Shown: positions 61,221 through 64,000 of the stretch, in pieces
Position numbering within the stretch: the first letter of the stretch is position 1
Layout of the letters: each line of letters opens with the position of its first letter
Assembly (NCBI RefSeq): GCF_000203815.1
Contig: NW_004457735.1
Location: 682,001 to 746,000 of the forward strand
Source of the DNA: Cavenderia fasciculata
Lineage: Eukaryota; Evosea; Eumycetozoa; Acytosteliales; Cavenderiaceae
DNA: 64,000 bases
Reading direction: 5' to 3'
The notes under the pieces: generated by a model
Seen by the model: only the letters and a program-made list of their open reading frames with translations
Told to the model about the DNA's origin: nothing
The model's database searches: none
Position numbers and translations under genes: made by a program

Positions 61221-64000
61221 ATGATGTTCTTACCAAACAAATATTTAACCGTTCTATTTCTACTCCTTATTGTTCAACAGAGTATCGCGGTTGACATTAT
61301 TGTTGACGTGAATTCATCTTGTTCACCAAGCTGTGATGGATCAGCACTCAAACCTTTCAACAACATTCGAGATGCAATAAACGCAGCTTTACCGTCAAGA
61401 ATAAACTACATCAACATGCTAAACGGAACCTACAAAGGATTAAACAACAAAAATCTAGTCATTTCCTCCTCGACCATCATCCTCGGGTAACTAACAAGAA
61501 ATAGATAACAGATATATTTAGAGATCAAATAATTAATATTTTTTATTTCAAGTGCTACCAAAGGCAACCAAGTGACGATTGACTGTGAACAGCTAGGTTC
61601 AGTATTTAGGATCGAAAAGCAAGGTACCGTAACATTGAATGGAATCAAAATCCAACACTGCTCTGGCTCTTCTGGCTCGTCTATTTCCATCTATGATCTC
61701 TCCACCGTCATGCTGGAGAATGTTACCATATCTTCGTCGAAAAGTGATTTGGGGTCCATCTATGTGTCTCAGTCCAATCTGATCATCAACAACGCCACCT
61801 TTAGTTCCAACATTGCTATGGTTTCAGGTGGTGCCATTTATGCTTGTCAAGACTCCAAGGTCACAATTTCTGGTTCCTTTTTTTCCGAAAATAAGCAACG
61901 ACTAGTCGTAAACGAGCAAGATACTCTTATCTACTCTGACCTTGCCGTCGATTCATCCTTTGCCTCTGTGGATCAACTCGGCTCGATTAAAGTCTTTTGT
62001 CTCTCGCCAAACTCGATCGCCACAAACAAAAACACAACCAAGTCTATTTGCACCTCTGCTAATACAGCACCTGCCGATACCAGTCAGGACAACTTTTTTG
62101 TGTGTTCTGCCAACTCCAACACCAACTGCTCAACCTCTTTCAAAGGGTTTTACAAACAAGAGTACTTTTGTACAGCCGCCAATTATACGAACTGCTCAGT
62201 CTACCAATTCACCTACCAATCGACCCCTTCGTTCACCATCATGGACTATAGGGATGGACCACTCAAAGGTCAACTCGTTGGCTATTTTGTCGTTCCATTT
62301 AGTACCCAAGTCTACTTTCGTTTCACCTTTGACAATGTCGGCTTGAAATTAAGTGTCAATAACAAATCCTTGTTATCCTATGACAACTCGATCCAAAATC
62401 TCTCCCAAGAGCCATCGTCCATCGTCGAATCCAATGTCTATTTGGTTCCATCGTCTGTCCACAAGATGGTCCTAGAGTACAAGTCCAACAAACAATTCAT
62501 CGAAGGCCAAAGATATTTGAACATGGAATACCGATTCTCGACAACAGATTCATTTTCTCCATTGACCGATCTCGTTTTCTTTTCTCAAAACAGATGTGGC
62601 GATGGCATATACGATCCAACCGAGGTTTGTGATAAGCCATTGGTCAGCAATTCTACGTGCGGAAACGGTGTGTGTGACGAGGAGCCAAATAGCTGTGTCC
62701 AGGACTGCCACCAATATTTCACACAAACATGTCCGCCAATCACAACAAGAAGAGGTCGAACCATCCCCATGTTTGTCTCGTTTGACACTGTGGGCGAATT
62801 ATTGCTCAATACCTTTGATTGGAAGCTCCCAGGTTACCAACACCTCAGTTTTGGTGTGGATATTGTATCTGGCAAACCACAGATGAATCCAATTTTCCTC
62901 TTTGATTTTTGTAGTCAAGCCGAATCCAGAATCATCGAAGATTCCTACCGAAAGGCCCACTACCAAGTCCCAATGGAGATGGACGTCGTTTTCCTTCCCA
63001 TGTGTACGTTCAGCCAAACAAACAAGGTCTGGAACAACTCAGAAGAAATCAGAAAGGCTTCCTCATCGCAATCCGAAGTTTCCTATGGCGCCCAGGCAGG
63101 TGGAGGATTTAAAAAAATATCGGTTCAAGCTAGTGTGGAGTTTTCCAAGAGCCAATCTGTGGAAAAAAGCTCAAAGTTAAAGAAATCCTCCTCTGGAAGT
63201 ATAATTGAATCTGGGGTTGTGTGTCGGGTGTCTAAAATTGCTTTAAACTCTTTCCCTCTTCATCCAAACTTTATTTTTGAATTGTCACAAATCAATTCCA
63301 CAACCCAAGCTTTTGCAATGATTCAAAAATATGGAACCCATTACTACGTATCCGCCACTCTTGGTGGTCAACTCAAACAGTTTACTTCGACCACGATGAC
63401 TGTTACTGAAAGCGAAGCCAACTCCCAGTACTCCCAGTCCTTGTCAACCACTTTTGGTGCCTCTGTTTCCTCTCCTGCCTTTAGTATCTCTGCCGACTAT
63501 GCATCCAGCGACCAAACCGAAGGACAGCAAGAACAAACTTCAAAATTCCTAAGTCAAACCGAAAGGTCCACTCTTTTAATGTATGTTGATCTGTCAAAAC
63601 AATTTTTAATCATTATTTTAACCTTTTTTTTTTTTTTTTAATTTTTTTAGATCAGGAGGAGGACCTGGTATTTTTGCACCTGGTGCAACAGCTGATTATG
63701 GTTTTTGGTCACAATCCGTTGACGTGTTGCCAGTTCCAATAGATTTCAAGTTGGCTCCCATCAGAAGTCTTATTCCATCAAAGTGGAAATCGATTGGAAA
63801 CGAGCATATTCGAGATTTGTGGATCAACGCCGAGGAACGATACTACATGCTTGTCAAGACCAACCAGCTGTCTAACCTTCTGGAGGGCGAAAGAGTTGAA
63901 TACAATCTCTTGTATTTGTTTATTCATACCTATCACGATTTAGGTGGTTCAAACTTGCAGTTTTCCACCAAGATCTTCCGTAATCCTCGAAACTATCTTG
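61221..64000 (+). CDS. Large secreted beta-helix/PA14-like/MACPF protein D3, 3' partial
   Basis: Exons 61221-61486, 61553-63580 and 63651 to the window end are in one frame (880 codons visible). The signal peptide (YLTVLFLLLIVQQSIAV) and a beta-helix region (IIVDVNSSCSPSCDGSAL; SGGAIYACQDSKVTISGSFF) come first. A PA14-like segment follows (GYFVVPFSTQVYFRFTFDNV, about residues 320-430), then Cys clusters at about 436-475 (RCGDGIYDPTEVC, CGNGVCDEEPNSCVQDC), then a MACPF domain with the canonical signature YGTHYYVSATLGG near residue 681. The last visible exon begins the same C-terminal region as D2 (YGFWSQSVDVLPVPIDFK). Codons are richer in C than in the A/B genes. No breaks are seen. The 3' end lies outside the window. 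It is divergent from D2. Confidence 0.82.

Overview
The window looks like a social amoeba (dictyostelid) genome. It is AT-rich, with short AT-rich GT-AG introns, Asn and Gln runs and strongly C-ending codons in a ribosomal protein gene. It also carries dictyostelid hallmark families: a Frizzled/Smoothened-like receptor, TBCK with a rhodanese tail, and secreted MACPF and Cys-rich proteins. The coding GC and codon use suggest a species other than D. discoideum, perhaps a group 1 or 2 dictyostelid; that placement is inference.

Left flank (1-7.3 kb): conserved single-copy type genes. These are the 3' part of ribosomal protein P0, a TBCK-like pseudokinase/TBC/rhodanese protein, and a Frizzled/Smoothened-like receptor on the minus strand. 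Next to the receptor is a small gene remnant that is cut off where the next region begins.

Middle (7.3-44 kb): a dense cluster of two gene families I cannot assign to any known family. Family A is a five-exon gene for a helix-rich protein of about 880-900 aa with no signal peptide. Four copies look complete (A1, A4, A7, A8), one is open but lacks an obvious ATG (A5), and at least seven are broken or fragmentary. Family B is a three-exon gene for a protein of about 450 aa with a variable charged tail (B2, B3 complete; B1, B4, B5 broken). A and B are repeatedly found head to head around a short shared upstream region. A conserved AT-rich motif lies beyond the 3' ends of both, so it is inverted around the pair. 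Exon boundaries and phases are the same in all complete copies. A tyrosine-recombinase retroelement fossil sits inside the cluster, and a truncated DNase II-like gene is spliced onto an A fragment.

Right part (44-64 kb): secreted proteins. There is a complete DNase II-like gene with an unusual C-terminal extension, and a decayed MACPF-family gene fused to an Asn-rich gene tail. A Polinton/Maverick-type fossil (protease and integrase parts) follows. Then come a secreted MRH-domain-like protein, a small Cys-rich secreted protein, and two large head-to-head genes built from beta-helix, PA14-like and MACPF regions. The second of these runs off the window.

The A/B pair, with its shared upstream region and inverted flanking motif, is the best candidate for an undescribed system. 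The head-to-head MACPF genes in a neighbourhood of secreted proteins come second. Exon coordinates were placed by eye from GT/AG signals, frame and comparison between copies.
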